A stretch of DNA of 64,000 bases from Cyanobacteria bacterium M_surface_10_m1_298 (GCA_016882485.1 VGPT01000002.1:1-64000); one strand, 5' to 3'; shown: positions 1 to 9,459, numbered from the stretch's first letter. The notes: generated by a model from the sequence alone, not told the origin. Numbers and translations are program-made.

Positions 1-2
1 TG

Positions 3-377
3 CTGGTGCTGCTGCGTTACCGCCAATACGTGTATCTCGGCGTGGATCCGATGGGGGCCGCCAGCGCCGGGTTGCCGGTGCGGCGGCTGCGTTTACTGCT
101 CACCCTGATCACGGCCTTCACCGTGGTCAGCGCGATGACGGCCGTTGGTGTGGTCCTAGTGATTGGTCTGATGGCAGCACCAGCCCTGCTGGCGTTAGCG
201 GGCGCCAGGAGTTTGAGACAGGCGCTCTGGCGCTCGGCCCTGGCCGGCACCGCCCTCAGTGGAGCGGGCTTCTGGCTGGCGATTCAGCCCAGCATCAACC
301 TGCCGCCGGGCCCCTTGATCGGGGTGCTTTGCCTGGCGCTCTTGCCCCTACGGCCGCTTCTTCACGGCGATCGGTGA
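3..377 (+). CDS. Metal ABC transporter permease (ZnuB/ABC-3 family), 3' part only
   Basis: The reading frame is open from the window edge, so only about the last 124 residues are present. They contain three hydrophobic segments with the Gly/Ala-rich 'VVLVIGLMAAPALLALAG' stretch typical of the membrane subunit of ABC-3 zinc/manganese importers. The family moves divalent metal across the inner membrane with a partner ATPase and binding protein, which would lie upstream outside the window. The last 30 bases overlap the end of the convergent peptidase gene. The metal cannot be told from this fragment. Confidence 0.8.
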   Translation: MVLLRYRQYVYLGVDPMGAASAGLPVRRLRLLLTLITAFTVVSAMTAVGVVLVIGLMAAPALLALAGARSLRQALWRSALAGTALSGAGFWLAIQPSINLPPGPLIGVLCLALLPLRPLLHGDR

Positions 378-794
378 GCCGCCAATGGCAGCCACCGGCA
401 CGGCGGCGGGCACCTTGCTGGGGATGGCCGGGGAGGCCAGGTTGCTCAGCAGTTCCGGCCGGTTGCTCTCGAAATGCAGGTGGGGACCACTGCTCCAGAT
501 CCCTGTATTGCCGCAGGTGCCGATCAGATCGCCGCGGCTGTAGCGGCCGGCCGCCTGGGCGCTATGGAGGTGGCTGTAGCTGGTCTGCAGGCCGTCTTCA
601 CCCGCCAGCACAAACGTGATCCCGTGGGTGTAGCTGCGCTCCACCCGTCCGATGCCGTCGTGGGCGGCATGCACCGGGGTTCCCACCGTGCAGGCGATGT
701 CGATCGCTGGATGTCCCGTGCGCACGTCCTGGGTGACCACCCCTGGCATCGGATTGAGCAACTGGAGGGCTGGAACCAGGAGGGCGACTGGCAA
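348..794 (-). CDS. M23 (LytM-type) metallopeptidase
   Basis: A short protein (148 residues) that is almost entirely an M23 peptidase domain. The zinc-binding pattern is visible as 'GHPAID' (H..D) near residue 28 and 'GPHLHFE' (HxH) near residue 103. Such enzymes cut peptide cross-links in peptidoglycan. The first 15 residues are hydrophobic and could be the end of a signal peptide. The start used is TTG; an in-frame stop lies 27 bases further upstream and no ATG occurs between, so the next alternative is ATG at 749. The 3' end overlaps the convergent ABC permease by 30 bases. Confidence 0.75.
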   Translation of the reverse strand: MPVALLVPALQLLNPMPGVVTQDVRTGHPAIDIACTVGTPVHAAHDGIGRVERSYTHGITFVLAGEDGLQTSYSHLHSAQAAGRYSRGDLIGTCGNTGIWSSGPHLHFESNRPELLSNLASPAIPSKVPAAVPVAAIGGSPIAVKKRP

Positions 795-893
795 GACAGC
801 TTCCGCAAAGGAAATCGGAAGAGAATCTTAAGTCACGACCCTTGAGACCCATCTGTCGTCTATGCGACCGTTCTGGGACTCAGCGGCATGGAT

Positions 894-923
894 TGCCGTC
901 CGAGGTGCCGAATTCCTGATAAA
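894..923 (+). promoter_or_regulatory. Possible promoter of the porin gene
   Basis: TTGCCG (894-899) is followed after 18 bases by TGATAA (918-923), a weak match to a housekeeping sigma promoter. It lies in the 212-base gap before the porin start at 1007, leaving an untranslated leader of about 80 bases. This is pattern matching only. Confidence 0.25.
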
Positions 924-1006
924 AGGCTCCTTTAAGGCAGCCCTGCTGGAGGGATGGGGGATTATTTCCGAGTTGGCGCCTCTAGGGCGTCTGTCTGGTT
1001 GTCTTC

Positions 1007-2614
1007 ATGCCCTCCTTGCGTTCTGCTGTTGTCTCTGTCTGCGGGCTGGCGGTGTTGGCGGCACAGGATTCCGCTCCTGTGTTTGCGGGGGGTGAGCGCG
1101 GCATTTCTCGATACGGCAGCAAAGAGCAGGTGACTTCGGTCACCCAGTTCTCCGACGTGCAGCCCACCGACTGGGCTTATCAGGCTCTGAGCAACCTGAT
1201 CGAGCGCTACGGCTGCGTGGCCGGCTATCCCAACGGCACCTACCGCGGCAGCCGTGCGATGACCCGCTATGAAGCGGCCGCCCTGCTGAACGCTTGCCTC
1301 GACCGGATCACCGAAGTGACCGACGAGCTCAAGCGCCTGATGAAGGAGTTCGAGAAGGAACTCGCCGTTCTGCGTGGCCGCGTGGATGGCCTCGAGGCCC
1401 GCGTGGGCGAACTGGAAGCAACTCAGTTCTCCACCACCACCAAGCTTTCGGGATTGGCGACCTACGTCATCGGCGCCAATTCCTTCACGGGATCGGCGGT
1501 TAACACTGGCGCCAACACTGCAAGGAGAAATAGCACCTATTCGCCAACCTTTGCGCTGCCTAATGCGACAACATTTAACTACGATGTTCAGCTCACCTTC
1601 GATACCAGTTTTACCGGAAAAGATCTGCTACGCACCAATGTGAGGGCGGGTAACTTTCAGGGAAGCGTTTTTGGAGGCACGCCCCATGCGCTTGCTCTGT
1701 CTGAGCTGGAAATTGCCTTCCAGGAAGATGCAGGGCCTGATCTGGTGGATATCAACAAAATCTTTTACCGGTTTCCTTTGGGGCAGTTCACGTTCACCCT
1801 CGGGGGGCGTGTTGGCCAGGAAGACATGCTGGCGCTCTGGCCCAGCGTGTATCCGGCTGACACCATCCTCAACGTGATGACGGTCAATGGAGCTCCGGGG
1901 GCCTACAGCAAGAACCTTGGAGCCGGCGCTGGCGCCTGGTGGCAAACCGGTGGTTTGAGCGTCAGTGCGAATTACGTGGCCTCAAATGGTGAATCCGGTA
2001 ATCCTTCGGTTCCAGAACCGCAGGGAGGAGGAGGAATTGGTAATCAGTTCTCTGGTGCCACTGGAACCGTTCAGGTTGCCTATCAGAAAGAGCAGTGGGG
2101 CTTGGCCGCGATCTGGAACTATGTGCAACCTGATAGTCAGTTTGTTCCCGGAACTACGCCTTTTGTGCATGGCGCCATTGACCACAATCCAAGTGCCAAA
2201 ACCAACGCAATTGGTTTAAGTGCTTACTGGCAGCCCTTGCAGAGCGGCTGGTGGCCTTCCTTGAGTCTTGGTTGGGGTCTCAATAGCACGACTTACAGTG
2301 TTGCCCAGCCTGTAGGAAGTTTGAGCACCAGTCAATCCTGGATGGCGGGCTTGGAGTGGTGGGATGTCTTCCGAAAAGGCAATGACTTTGGCTTCGCTGT
2401 AGCCCAGCCTGTCTTCGCCACAGCCCTCACAGGCGGCGTTACGCCAAACGACGGTAATTACGTTTGGGAGTGGTGGTACAAGTTCCAGGTCACTGACAAC
2501 ATCACTGTGACGCCGGCTTTGATCTATCTGAGCCGTCCCCTTGGCCAGCAAACACCCGCAGGAGAAAGCTTCCGCCAGTTCGGAGGATTGGTGAAGACGA
2601 GCTTCCGCTTCTGA
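1007..2614 (+). CDS. Cyanobacterial outer-membrane porin (SLH domain + OprB-like barrel)
   Basis: 535 residues. A signal peptide covers about residues 1-27. An SLH domain follows (about 45-105, 'FSDVQPTDWAYQALSNLIER' and 'GYPNGTYRGSRAMTRYE') and binds the protein to the cell wall. Next comes a short coiled coil (about 105-140, 'LEARVGELEA') and a beta-barrel ending in 'FGGLVKTSFRF', with the C-terminal aromatic residue usual for outer-membrane barrels. This is the Som-type porin architecture of Synechococcus, used for diffusion of small solutes and possibly inorganic ions including iron. It is a single gene followed by a hairpin terminator. Confidence 0.93.
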   Translation: MPSLRSAVVSVCGLAVLAAQDSAPVFAGGERGISRYGSKEQVTSVTQFSDVQPTDWAYQALSNLIERYGCVAGYPNGTYRGSRAMTRYEAAALLNACLDRITEVTDELKRLMKEFEKELAVLRGRVDGLEARVGELEATQFSTTTKLSGLATYVIGANSFTGSAVNTGANTARRNSTYSPTFALPNATTFNYDVQLTFDTSFTGKDLLRTNVRAGNFQGSVFGGTPHALALSELEIAFQEDAGPDLVDINKIFYRFPLGQFTFTLGGRVGQEDMLALWPSVYPADTILNVMTVNGAPGAYSKNLGAGAGAWWQTGGLSVSANYVASNGESGNPSVPEPQGGGGIGNQFSGATGTVQVAYQKEQWGLAAIWNYVQPDSQFVPGTTPFVHGAIDHNPSAKTNAIGLSAYWQPLQSGWWPSLSLGWGLNSTTYSVAQPVGSLSTSQSWMAGLEWWDVFRKGNDFGFAVAQPVFATALTGGVTPNDGNYVWEWWYKFQVTDNITVTPALIYLSRPLGQQTPAGESFRQFGGLVKTSFRF

Positions 2615-2646
2615 GTAGAAGCACTTCTTCACCAGGCAGTGACCTG

Positions 2647-2670
2647 AAACGCTCCTACTGCGGAGCGTTT
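2647..2670. terminator. Bidirectional hairpin terminator
   Basis: AAACGCTCC (2647-2655) and GGAGCGTTT (2662-2670) form a perfect 9-bp stem around a 6-base loop. The flanking A and T runs allow it to work for the porin on the plus strand and for the DUF3721 cluster on the minus strand. The last minus-strand gene stops inside the stem. Confidence 0.7.
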
Positions 2671-2846
2671 TGCGGGGCGGTCGTTCCTCGCTCCGTGGCC
2701 GGGGCAGACGAGCTGTGTTGCTGTTGCTCGGGGCGGGCCGGTTTGCGATACCCGCCGGAACCGCCGCCGCCACAGGCAAGAGCGGACGACGTTGTGGCAA
2801 AGACGGTGGCCACCAGGGCCAGGCTGAGGCTGCGCAGGGCGTTCAT
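2655..2846 (-). CDS. Small secreted Gly/Gln-rich protein, unknown
   Basis: 63 residues: a clear signal peptide (1-24, hydrophobic core followed by 'SSALA') and then a low-complexity mature part with 'CGGGGSGGYRKP', a Gln run and Ser/Thr/Pro. No family recognised. It is the third gene of a minus-strand cluster, 4 bases after the DUF3721-repeat gene, so it is probably cotranscribed and exported. The ATG at 2846 was chosen because it alone gives a signal peptide; the longer open frame upstream is a shadow of the preceding gene. Confidence 0.6.
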   Translation of the reverse strand: MNALRSLSLALVATVFATTSSALACGGGGSGGYRKPARPEQQQHSSSAPATERGTTAPQNAPQ

Positions 2847-2850
2847 GGGA

Positions 2851-3255
2851 TCAGTGTTGGTGAGTGGACTGTTGCACTGGGTGCTCTGAGCAGGGCATCC
2901 AGAGGTCGCCCATGGCGTGCACGCCCTCGCAGCCGAGTGCGCGCGCCTTTTCGAGGGCGACCTGCTTGCTGGGATAGGCGAGCAGCTGCTCCTGGGCGGC
3001 GACGCTGCTGTGGTGTTGATGCCCATTGGCTGGGCTGAGGGTCCAGATCCCCATGGCGTTGAGGCCAGCCACCACAACGCCCATGCCCACCACGCAGGCA
3101 TTCACCACGCCCATGCCCACCACGCCGAGGCTGAGCACTCCCATCGGCACCACGCCAATGCTCACCACTCCCATCGGCACCACGCCGATGGAAATGATTC
3201 CCAGCGGAGCGATGCCGATGGCAATCAGCTTGGGCGGTTCGCCGCAGCTGCTCAT
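2851..3255 (-). CDS. Six-decapeptide-repeat protein with C-terminal DUF3721 domain
   Basis: 134 residues. Residues 11-70 are exactly six 10-residue repeats of the form (V/I/L)-(S/A)-x-G-(V/I)-(V/A)-(P/G)-M-G-(V/I), for example 'VSIGVVPMGV'. Residues 93-125 form a DUF3721 domain ending 'MGDLWMPCSEH', the same signature as the neighbouring gene. The repeat stretch is hydrophobic and Gly-rich and may sit in or on a membrane as a beta-helix (inference). The start at 3255 gives 'MSSCGEPPK' and lies 8 bases after the previous gene's stop. Met, Cys and His residues in the DUF3721 part could bind metal. Function unknown. Confidence 0.8.
   Translation of the reverse strand: MSSCGEPPKLIAIGIAPLGIISIGVVPMGVVSIGVVPMGVLSLGVVGMGVVNACVVGMGVVVAGLNAMGIWTLSPANGHQHHSSVAAQEQLLAYPSKQVALEKARALGCEGVHAMGDLWMPCSEHPVQQSTHQH
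3046..3225 (-). repeat. Six tandem 30-bp coding repeats
   Basis: These encode the six decapeptides. At DNA level the copies share stretches such as 'CCCATCGGCACCACGCC' seen at least twice, with divergence in the outer units. The period is exactly 30 bases, which keeps the reading frame. Confidence 0.75.
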
Positions 3256-3263
3256 GCTCGATC

Positions 3264-3497
3264 TCAGTGGGTGTGCTGGGAGTGACCGCTGGATTGCCCA
3301 TGCTTCGAACAAGGCATCCATTGGTTGCCCATCTGGTGGGCTCCGGTGCAGTTGAAGTGCTTCTTGGCGGCGACCTCGGCTTCCGCTTTGGTGGCGTAAA
3401 GGGCAGGCACTCCCTCGGTTTTGGCGTGGGCGGCTCCAAACAGCTGAATGCTGATGGCCATGCTGGCCAAGCCAATCAACTGGAGAAACCGTTTCAT
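3264..3497 (-). CDS. Secreted DUF3721 protein
   Basis: 77 residues: signal peptide (1-25, 'LQLFGAAHA'-type cut site) and a DUF3721 domain (about 33-66) with 'FNCTGAHQMGNQWMPCSKH', then a His/Ser-rich tail ending 'SQHTH'. It is the first gene of the cluster and is transcribed away from the MerR-type regulator, so that regulator may control it. The conserved Cys, Met and His residues suggest periplasmic metal or thiol chemistry, but no function is established for the family. Confidence 0.8.
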   Translation of the reverse strand: MKRFLQLIGLASMAISIQLFGAAHAKTEGVPALYATKAEAEVAAKKHFNCTGAHQMGNQWMPCSKHGQSSGHSQHTH

Positions 3498-3569
3498 GTC
3501 CGGGTTTGACGCAGCGTAAATCTAGGTCAACTCTCCAGTTGGATGGGTCTGGCGGAGTCTTGATGTCCT

Positions 3570-3592
3570 CAGATCGTCACCGGTCTGATCTG
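3570..3592. promoter_or_regulatory. Inverted repeat between DUF3721 cluster and merR-type gene
   Basis: CAGATC (3570-3575) and GATCTG (3587-3592) form a perfect 6-bp inverted repeat spaced by 11 bases. TTGATG, a possible -35, lies just upstream at 3560-3565. MerR-family operators are dyads placed between -35 and -10, so this is the best candidate operator in the 135-base divergent gap. Confidence 0.35.
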
Positions 3593-3632
3593 TCTAGGGT
3601 TGTTCCAGATTCCTGCTTGTGGAGGGTTTGAG

Positions 3633-4013
3633 ATGGATGCTCCGGCCCTGCGAATCGGCCAGGTGGCGGAGGCATCGGGCTTGCCGGTGAAGACGGTGCG
3701 CTTCTACTGCGATGAAGGTCTGATCGAAACGGTGGGTCGATCGTCTGGTGGCTACCGCCTGTTCGATCCCGACGTCGTGAATGAGCTGGGTTTGATTCGT
3801 GCGCTCCGTGCCATGGACGTTCCCCTCCCCGAGCTCAAGCGCATCCTTGATGTTCGGCGATCCGGACACTGCAATTGCACTGCGTTGAAGACCAGCATTC
3901 AGACGCGGATCCAATCGATCGATCAGCGCTTAACGGAGTTGGTGGCGATGAAAGCGGAACTGGCCCAGTTGTTGAGTTCCTGGAAGGAGTGTGGGGGCGT
4001 CAAGTCAGCTTGA
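3633..4013 (+). CDS. MerR-family transcriptional regulator
   Basis: 126 residues. The N-terminal winged helix is clear ('RIGQVAEASGLPVKTVRFYC', then 'GYRLFD'), followed by a dimerisation helix. A 'GHCNC' pair of cysteines sits near residue 79, at the position where metal-sensing MerR proteins carry their first ligands, so metal or redox sensing is plausible. The start at 3633 (MDAPALRIG) matches the family; an upstream TTG would add 11 unlikely residues. It is divergent from the DUF3721 cluster and overlaps the convergent QueD-like gene by 14 bases. Confidence 0.85.
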   Translation: MDAPALRIGQVAEASGLPVKTVRFYCDEGLIETVGRSSGGYRLFDPDVVNELGLIRALRAMDVPLPELKRILDVRRSGHCNCTALKTSIQTRIQSIDQRLTELVAMKAELAQLLSSWKECGGVKSA

Positions 4014-4464
4014 ACCACTCCGGCACCGCTTCGAAGCAGGCAGCGTTTTTCTCGTTTTCCCGGGCTTCCACCTTCCAGCAGCAGCTGCGGCCGCCGTCGC
4101 GGCTTTGAAGCAGGTCATTCGCCCAGCCCCACACCAGTTCGGCACTGGCTTCCATCCCCACATTGCCCATCACCCGCAGGTCCAGGGCACCCTGCTGATG
4201 CAGTCGCTGCCATTGCTCCAGCAGCGGGTCATCGGCATTCACCAGAAAGGTGTGGTCAAACTGCTCGGCAAGCCGCGCCTCCAGGGCAGACAGGCTGGAG
4301 AAATCCACCACAAAACCGTTGGCATCGAGGCTTTTGGACTGGAACCAAAAGCTGAAACTGCGGCTGTAGCCGTGCACGAAGCGGCAGTGTCCGGGATGCC
4401 TCCACTGCCGATGGCAGCAGGGGTAGCCGCTGAAGGTCTTGCTGCAGGTGTAAGCGGCGGTCAT
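4000..4464 (-). CDS. 6-pyruvoyl-tetrahydropterin synthase / 6-carboxy-tetrahydropterin synthase family
   Basis: 154 residues. The three zinc-ligand histidines are visible: one in 'CCHRQWRHPGHC' near residue 18 and two in 'GHCRFVHGYS' near residues 26-31. The later 'FDHTFLVNADDP' is also typical. The family turns dihydroneopterin triphosphate into pterin products used for queuosine (QueD) or tetrahydropterin synthesis. Without other que genes nearby the exact product cannot be chosen. Confidence 0.85.
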   Translation of the reverse strand: MTAAYTCSKTFSGYPCCHRQWRHPGHCRFVHGYSRSFSFWFQSKSLDANGFVVDFSSLSALEARLAEQFDHTFLVNADDPLLEQWQRLHQQGALDLRVMGNVGMEASAELVWGWANDLLQSRDGGRSCCWKVEARENEKNAACFEAVPEWFKLT

Positions 4465-4510
4465 GCCTGGGGGAGGGTGCGGGAGAATCGGTGCAGATCG
4501 ATGAAGGCCC

Positions 4511-5191
4511 TTGCAGGCATCATTTCAGCCCCCCGATCCAGCCCTGATCCGTTCGCTTCGTTTTAACGAGGCCGGATTGATCCCCGCCGTGGCCCAGGAC
4601 TGGCTCGATGGAGCGGTGCTGATGGTGGCCTGGATGAACCAGGAAGCGATTCAGCGCACCCTGGCCAGCGGAGAGGTGCACTACTGGAGTCGCTCCCGTC
4701 AGGAGCTGTGGCACAAGGGTGCCACCAGTGGGCACATCCAGATCCTCAGGGGCCTGCGCTACGACTGCGACGCCGATGTGTTGCTGCTCACAATCGAGCA
4801 GACCGGCGATGTGGCTTGCCACACCGGGGCCCGCAGCTGCTTCTACGACGACGGCCCGTCCCCCAGTGCCGGCGGTGCAGAGGCAGCCCCGCCGCCGGCG
4901 GATGTCTGCACGGAGTTGATGCGGGTGATCGAGGGGAGGCGGGATCAGCCCGAACCGGGTAGCTACACCAACAAGCTGCTGGAGGGCGGAGACAACCGCA
5001 TCCTCAAAAAGATCGGAGAAGAAAGTGCCGAGTTCGTGATGGCCTGCAAGGACAACAACCCCGAGGAGATGGCGGGGGAGGCGGCCGACATTGTCTTCCA
5101 TCTGCAGGTGGCCCTGGCCCATCACGGCGTGAGCTGGAGGCAGGTGCAACAGGTGCTGGCCCAGCGGCGAGGGGCACCCCGCCGGAGCTGA
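4511..5191 (+). CDS. hisIE: Bifunctional phosphoribosyl-AMP cyclohydrolase / phosphoribosyl-ATP pyrophosphatase
   Basis: 226 residues with both histidine-pathway domains. The HisI part (about 10-115) has '[11 protein letters not shown]', '[11 protein letters not shown]' and 'CDADVLLL...HTGARSCFY'. The HisE part (about 130-220) has '[16 protein letters not shown]' and '[15 protein letters not shown]'. The enzyme performs steps two and three of histidine synthesis in the cytoplasm. The start is probably TTG at 4511, since no in-frame ATG lies nearby before the conserved '[12 protein letters not shown]'. It stands alone, not in a his operon. Confidence 0.95.
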   Translation: MQASFQPPDPALIRSLRFNEAGLIPAVAQDWLDGAVLMVAWMNQEAIQRTLASGEVHYWSRSRQELWHKGATSGHIQILRGLRYDCDADVLLLTIEQTGDVACHTGARSCFYDDGPSPSAGGAEAAPPPADVCTELMRVIEGRRDQPEPGSYTNKLLEGGDNRILKKIGEESAEFVMACKDNNPEEMAGEAADIVFHLQVALAHHGVSWRQVQQVLAQRRGAPRRS

Positions 5192-5204
5192 TCAGAGCTG
5201 CTGC

Positions 5205-6314
5205 TCAGGGTTTGAGTCGAATCGGACTGCCGTGCCGCACCCCCATGCTGCCGCTGAGGATCACCCGTTCATTGCTGCTTAGGCCGGAGAGGACTGGATA
5301 AAGCCCCCCCTGGAGCGGACCGAGGGACACCGGCTTCTGCAAGGCCAACAGGGTGCCTTTGGGCAGGCGGCGCAGCGCCTTCAGATCGGCTTTGCCCGGA
5401 TCTCGTTCCAGATCCTCAAGGCTTCCCACCACGAAGATGAAGCTCTGACCGAAGCTTCGGGTCACGGCTGCAAACGGAACGGCCCATTGCCGTTCTGCTC
5501 CGAGCATCACCCGGGTGCGCAGACGTTGGCCGTTGCGCAGGAGGCCCTGGGGGTTGGCGATGGTCGCCTTGGCCAGCAGGGTCTGGCTGGCGTTGTTGAC
5601 GCCGGGGTCGATCAGGTTGATCCGACCTTCCGCCAGGGGGCGGGGGTTGAGGCCATCCAGCAGTTGGACCCGCTGGCCCTTGGTGATCGCATTGGCCTGG
5701 TTGGCTGGAATATCGATGCGGGCCTGCAGCTGTTCGTTGCGGATGATGCGGCTGAAAGGTGTGCCCGCCTGCACCACATCGCCGGGCTTGATCGTCACAT
5801 CGCCCATCACCCCGCTGATCGGGGCTCGGACATCCTTGTAGGCCAAATCGGCCTGTTTGGCGCGCAGGGCCTGCTGGGAGCCAATCGCCTTGGCCCGCAC
5901 CTCATCACGCTGTAGGGCGGTGGCCGCTCCCTGGCTCACCAACCCCTTGAAGCGTTGATAGGTGAGGGCATCGGTTTCGGCGGCGGCTCGCAGGGCGGCG
6001 ACATCAGCTCTGAGCTGCGTTTGATCAAGCACCACCAACAGTTGCCCGGCCTGCACGCTGTTGCCTCCTTGCACCAGCACCTGTTGCACTCGCCCGCCGG
6101 CTTGGGAGGCGAGTTCGATCTCCTTGGTGGCCTCCAGGGTGCTCACCGTGTCGAGGCTGCGCACAAAGGCTTCCTGCCGAGGCCGCTCAGCCTTCACGCC
6201 CATGGGAGGGCGACCTCCCGGTTGGCTGCAGCCAGACACCACGCTGGCCAGCACGGCTGCACGCATCGCCAGCTTCAGGCCGCTCGGCATCGCGAGGCTC
6301 AAGGATTTAGCCAT
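5205..6314 (-). CDS. RND efflux periplasmic adaptor (membrane fusion lipoprotein)
   Basis: 369 residues. An N-terminal lipoprotein signal ends 'ASVVSGCSQ', with Cys as the lipid-anchored residue. Two biotinyl-lipoyl halves follow ('[21 protein letters not shown]' and '[19 protein letters not shown]'), separated by an alpha-hairpin, then beta-barrel and membrane-proximal domains. It links the inner-membrane RND pump to an outer-membrane channel. The gene begins inside the end of the pump gene. ATG at 6314 has an AGG upstream and is preferred to ATG at 6326. No TolC-type gene is present here. Confidence 0.9.
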   Translation of the reverse strand: MAKSLSLAMPSGLKLAMRAAVLASVVSGCSQPGGRPPMGVKAERPRQEAFVRSLDTVSTLEATKEIELASQAGGRVQQVLVQGGNSVQAGQLLVVLDQTQLRADVAALRAAAETDALTYQRFKGLVSQGAATALQRDEVRAKAIGSQQALRAKQADLAYKDVRAPISGVMGDVTIKPGDVVQAGTPFSRIIRNEQLQARIDIPANQANAITKGQRVQLLDGLNPRPLAEGRINLIDPGVNNASQTLLAKATIANPQGLLRNGQRLRTRVMLGAERQWAVPFAAVTRSFGQSFIFVVGSLEDLERDPGKADLKALRRLPKGTLLALQKPVSLGPLQGGLYPVLSGLSSNERVILSGSMGVRHGSPIRLKP

Positions 6315-9300
6315 GCTGACCTGCATGCGCGCGGCGCTGGGGCCTCGAGAGCTCCCAGCCCTTGATCAGGCGGTAAACAGCGGGCACCACAAACAGGCTC
6401 AACACGGTGGCCACCAGCAAACCGGAGAACACCACCGTGCCGATGCTGATGCGGCTGCTGGCGCTGGCCCCGCTGGCCAGGAGCAGCGGCAGGAAGCCCG
6501 CCAGAGAGGAGATGGCGGTGAGCAGGATTGGCCGCAATCGGCTGATCGAGGCTTCGCGGATCGCCGCATCCAGGGTCAACCCTTCGCGCAGGCGTTGATT
6601 GGCGAATTCCACGATCAAGATTCCGTTCTTGGCGGCGAGGGCCACGAGCACCAGAAGGCCCATCTGGCCATAGACATCCAGGGGCAGGCCGCGCAGAGTC
6701 AGGCCTGCCAACGCCCCCAGGAGGGCCAGGGGCACCGTGATCAGGATGATCACCGGATCGAGCAGGTTGTCGTAGAGGGCACCCAGCAGCAGGCCCATCA
6801 CCAGAACCGCCAGGGCAAAAGCCCGGATGCTGCCGCCGCCGGCCTGGCGCTCCTCGCGGGCTAATCCGGCCCAGGCCAGTTCGACATTGCTGCCCTGCTG
6901 CCGTTGGATCTGCTCGAGGCTGGCCATCGCCTGGCCGCTGCTTACGCCAGGCCCCGGCAGGGCCTGAATCGTGATCGAGCGCACCAGGCGACTGTGGTTG
7001 ATCACGCTTGGCCCCGTGGAGGGCACCACCTGCACCACCTGTCCAATCGGGATCAGCTTTCCGCTGCGGTTACGCACCTGCAGGGCCAGAACGTCGTTCA
7101 CATCGCGGCGGCCCTGGCCGTCCAGTTGCACGATCACGCGGCGGACTTGATCGCCTTCAAAGCTGTCGTTCACATAGGTGCTGCCGAAGCTCGACTGCAG
7201 AGTGGCCACCAGCTCATCGAGATCCACGCCCAAGGAGGCCAGCTGCAGGCGATCGGGTTCCAGCCGCAACACCGGCGAATCGGCATTGAAGCGAGTGGAG
7301 ACCCGGGTGAACTGCCCGCTGGCATTGGCCGCCTGGATGAAGCGTTGGGCCTGCTGGGCGAACTGCTGAATGCTCAGTTGTCCATTGCTGATGTCGAGCA
7401 GTTCCAGCTCCAATCCCCCTTCGCTGCTGAAGCCGCGCACGGTCGGGGCTTCGCTCAGCATCACCACCGCCCCTTGCACCCTCTTCTGAAGCTGGCGATT
7501 GAGCCGTTGAACCACCTCGGCGGTGGAGGGCTGGCCTTCGCCGCGCTGGCCGATCGGGTGCAGCCGCACAAAGACCAGGCCCTTGTTGGGGCTGCTATCG
7601 CCAAAGGAGCGGCCGGCGTAGAAGTTGGCGCTGCGCAGAGCCGGCTCCGCCGCCAGGGTGCTGCGCACCTGCTCCATCACGGTCTGGGTGCGCTGCAGAG
7701 CCGAGCCTTCGGGCAGCACCACCACCCCGCGCAGTTGCCCGTTGTCCTCCTGGGGGATGAAGGCGCTGGGCCGCAGGCTGAGGCCCACGGCGGTGAGCAC
7801 CAGGCCCAGGGCCAGGGCAATCAGCAGGCGGCTCCTCTGCTGCAGGCTGCGTTCAAGCCAGCGGCCGTAGGGCTGCTCCAGCGATTCCAGCCAGCGCCGT
7901 GGCGGATCAATCCAGCGCAGCAGCCAGGCGGGTTCCCGCTGCTCTGCATGCAGGATGCGGCTGGCGGCCACCGGCGTGAAGCTGATGGCGTTGAAGGTCG
8001 ACACCACGATCGTGGCGCCAATGGTGATGGCAATCGGGGCGTAAAGACGGCCCACGCTGCCCTGCATGCCGAGCACCGGGATGAACACCACCAGCAGCAC
8101 CAGGGAGGTGGCCACTACGGCTCCACCCAGCTCGGCCATGGCCTCTCGGGCTGCCGCCAGCGGTGAGGCCCCCTGCTCGAGGCGGCGGCCGATGTCTTCG
8201 CTCACGACGATGGCGTCGTCCACGACCAGGCCCGAGGCCAGCACCATGCCAAACAGGCTGAGGGTGTTGATCGAGGTGCCACTCAAGTTGATCAGGGTGA
8301 TCGAACCCAGCAGAGACACCGGCACCGCCAGGGCGCTGATCAAGGCCAATCGGCTGTTGCCCAGCCCGAGCAACAGAGCCAGGAACACCAGCAGCACCGC
8401 ATCCCGCAGGCTGGCGGCGGCTTCACCGATGCTTTGTCGCACCGTGTCGGCCTCATTCACGATCAGCTGCAAATCCACCCCAGGAGGGAAGCGGGGCTCG
8501 AGATCCGCCAGGGCGCGCTCCACAGCCTCGCTCACCTGGAGGGCGTTGCTGCCATCGCGCTGGAACACCCCCAGGGCCACGGTGGGGTCCCCCTTGAGGT
8601 TGGTGGCCACGTTGCTGTAGCTCTCGCTGCCCAGGCTCACCCGGCCGATATCGCGCAGCAGCACCACCCCACCTTCGGGGCCGCGCCCCACCACCAGCTG
8701 CTCGAGTTCCTCAGGGCTACGCAGGCGCCCTTCCATCTGCAGTGGCAGCGCGGTGACCTGTCCTGGCGGGACCGGTTCCTCGCCCACCTGCCCGAGGGCG
8801 GCGAGCACGTTCTGGGCTTCTAGGGCCTGGCGTACATCACCGATGGTGAGCTGGCGCTCCAGCAGAGCCGCCGGATTCAGCCACAGGCGGAAGGCCAGAG
8901 GGCTGCCACCGAAGAGGGTCACGTTCCCCACCCCCTCCACCCGTTGCAGGCGTTCCTTCACCACCTGGTTCACCCAGCCGCTCAGGAACAGATCGCTGTA
9001 GCGACCGTTCTCAGCGCTGAAACTGAGCACCATCAACAGGTCGTCGGAGCTGCGGCGCACCTGCACCCCCAACCGGGCCACCTGGGCCGGGAGCTGGCGC
9101 AGCACCTGGCTCACCTCGTTCTGGGCGTTCACCTGGTTGAGCTCCGGGGCCCCGCCGCGGAAGCTGAGGTTGATGCTGCTGCTGCCTGAGGTGCTGGTGG
9201 AGCGGATGCTGTCCAGCCGCTCGAGCCCGTTGAGTTGGCGCTCCAGCAGGGCCGTGACCCCTTGTTCCACCACTTCGGGGCTGCCGCCGGGATAGGTGCT

Positions 9301-9459
9301 GCTCACGCTCACTCGCCCCGGTGCGATCGCAGGCAGGTTCTCCACCTGCAGCTGCAGCAGGCTCAGGGCCCCCAGCAGCAGAAGAAGGGCGGTGAGCACC
9401 AGGCTCAGCACCGGCCGCCGCAAAAACAGATCCGAGATCGTGCGCTTGGGAGGGCTCAT
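6307..9459 (-). CDS. RND efflux pump, AcrB/MexF type inner-membrane subunit
   Basis: 1050 residues, normal for the HAE-1 family. It has an N-terminal transmembrane helix ('[21 protein letters not shown]'), two large periplasmic loops and the TM4 motif '[12 protein letters not shown]' whose aspartates carry protons. It exports hydrophobic or toxic compounds using the proton gradient. The start overlaps the stop of the upstream metalloprotease gene by 4 bases, and the adaptor follows, giving the order protease - pump - adaptor. Confidence 0.95.
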   Translation of the reverse strand: MSPPKRTISDLFLRRPVLSLVLTALLLLLGALSLLQLQVENLPAIAPGRVSVSSTYPGGSPEVVEQGVTALLERQLNGLERLDSIRSTSTSGSSSINLSFRGGAPELNQVNAQNEVSQVLRQLPAQVARLGVQVRRSSDDLLMVLSFSAENGRYSDLFLSGWVNQVVKERLQRVEGVGNVTLFGGSPLAFRLWLNPAALLERQLTIGDVRQALEAQNVLAALGQVGEEPVPPGQVTALPLQMEGRLRSPEELEQLVVGRGPEGGVVLLRDIGRVSLGSESYSNVATNLKGDPTVALGVFQRDGSNALQVSEAVERALADLEPRFPPGVDLQLIVNEADTVRQSIGEAAASLRDAVLLVFLALLLGLGNSRLALISALAVPVSLLGSITLINLSGTSINTLSLFGMVLASGLVVDDAIVVSEDIGRRLEQGASPLAAAREAMAELGGAVVATSLVLLVVFIPVLGMQGSVGRLYAPIAITIGATIVVSTFNAISFTPVAASRILHAEQREPAWLLRWIDPPRRWLESLEQPYGRWLERSLQQRSRLLIALALGLVLTAVGLSLRPSAFIPQEDNGQLRGVVVLPEGSALQRTQTVMEQVRSTLAAEPALRSANFYAGRSFGDSSPNKGLVFVRLHPIGQRGEGQPSTAEVVQRLNRQLQKRVQGAVVMLSEAPTVRGFSSEGGLELELLDISNGQLSIQQFAQQAQRFIQAANASGQFTRVSTRFNADSPVLRLEPDRLQLASLGVDLDELVATLQSSFGSTYVNDSFEGDQVRRVIVQLDGQGRRDVNDVLALQVRNRSGKLIPIGQVVQVVPSTGPSVINHSRLVRSITIQALPGPGVSSGQAMASLEQIQRQQGSNVELAWAGLAREERQAGGGSIRAFALAVLVMGLLLGALYDNLLDPVIILITVPLALLGALAGLTLRGLPLDVYGQMGLLVLVALAAKNGILIVEFANQRLREGLTLDAAIREASISRLRPILLTAISSLAGFLPLLLASGASASSRISIGTVVFSGLLVATVLSLFVVPAVYRLIKGWELSRPQRRAHAGQHG

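Noticed and set aside
3046-3225. Regular 30-bp repeats that could be read as a CRISPR-like array
   Set aside because: They are in one reading frame, have no unique spacers and encode decapeptides in a DUF3721 protein.
6904-8166. 420-residue plus-strand open frame
   Set aside because: It is antisense to the RND pump gene, rich in His and Gln, with no recognisable domain.
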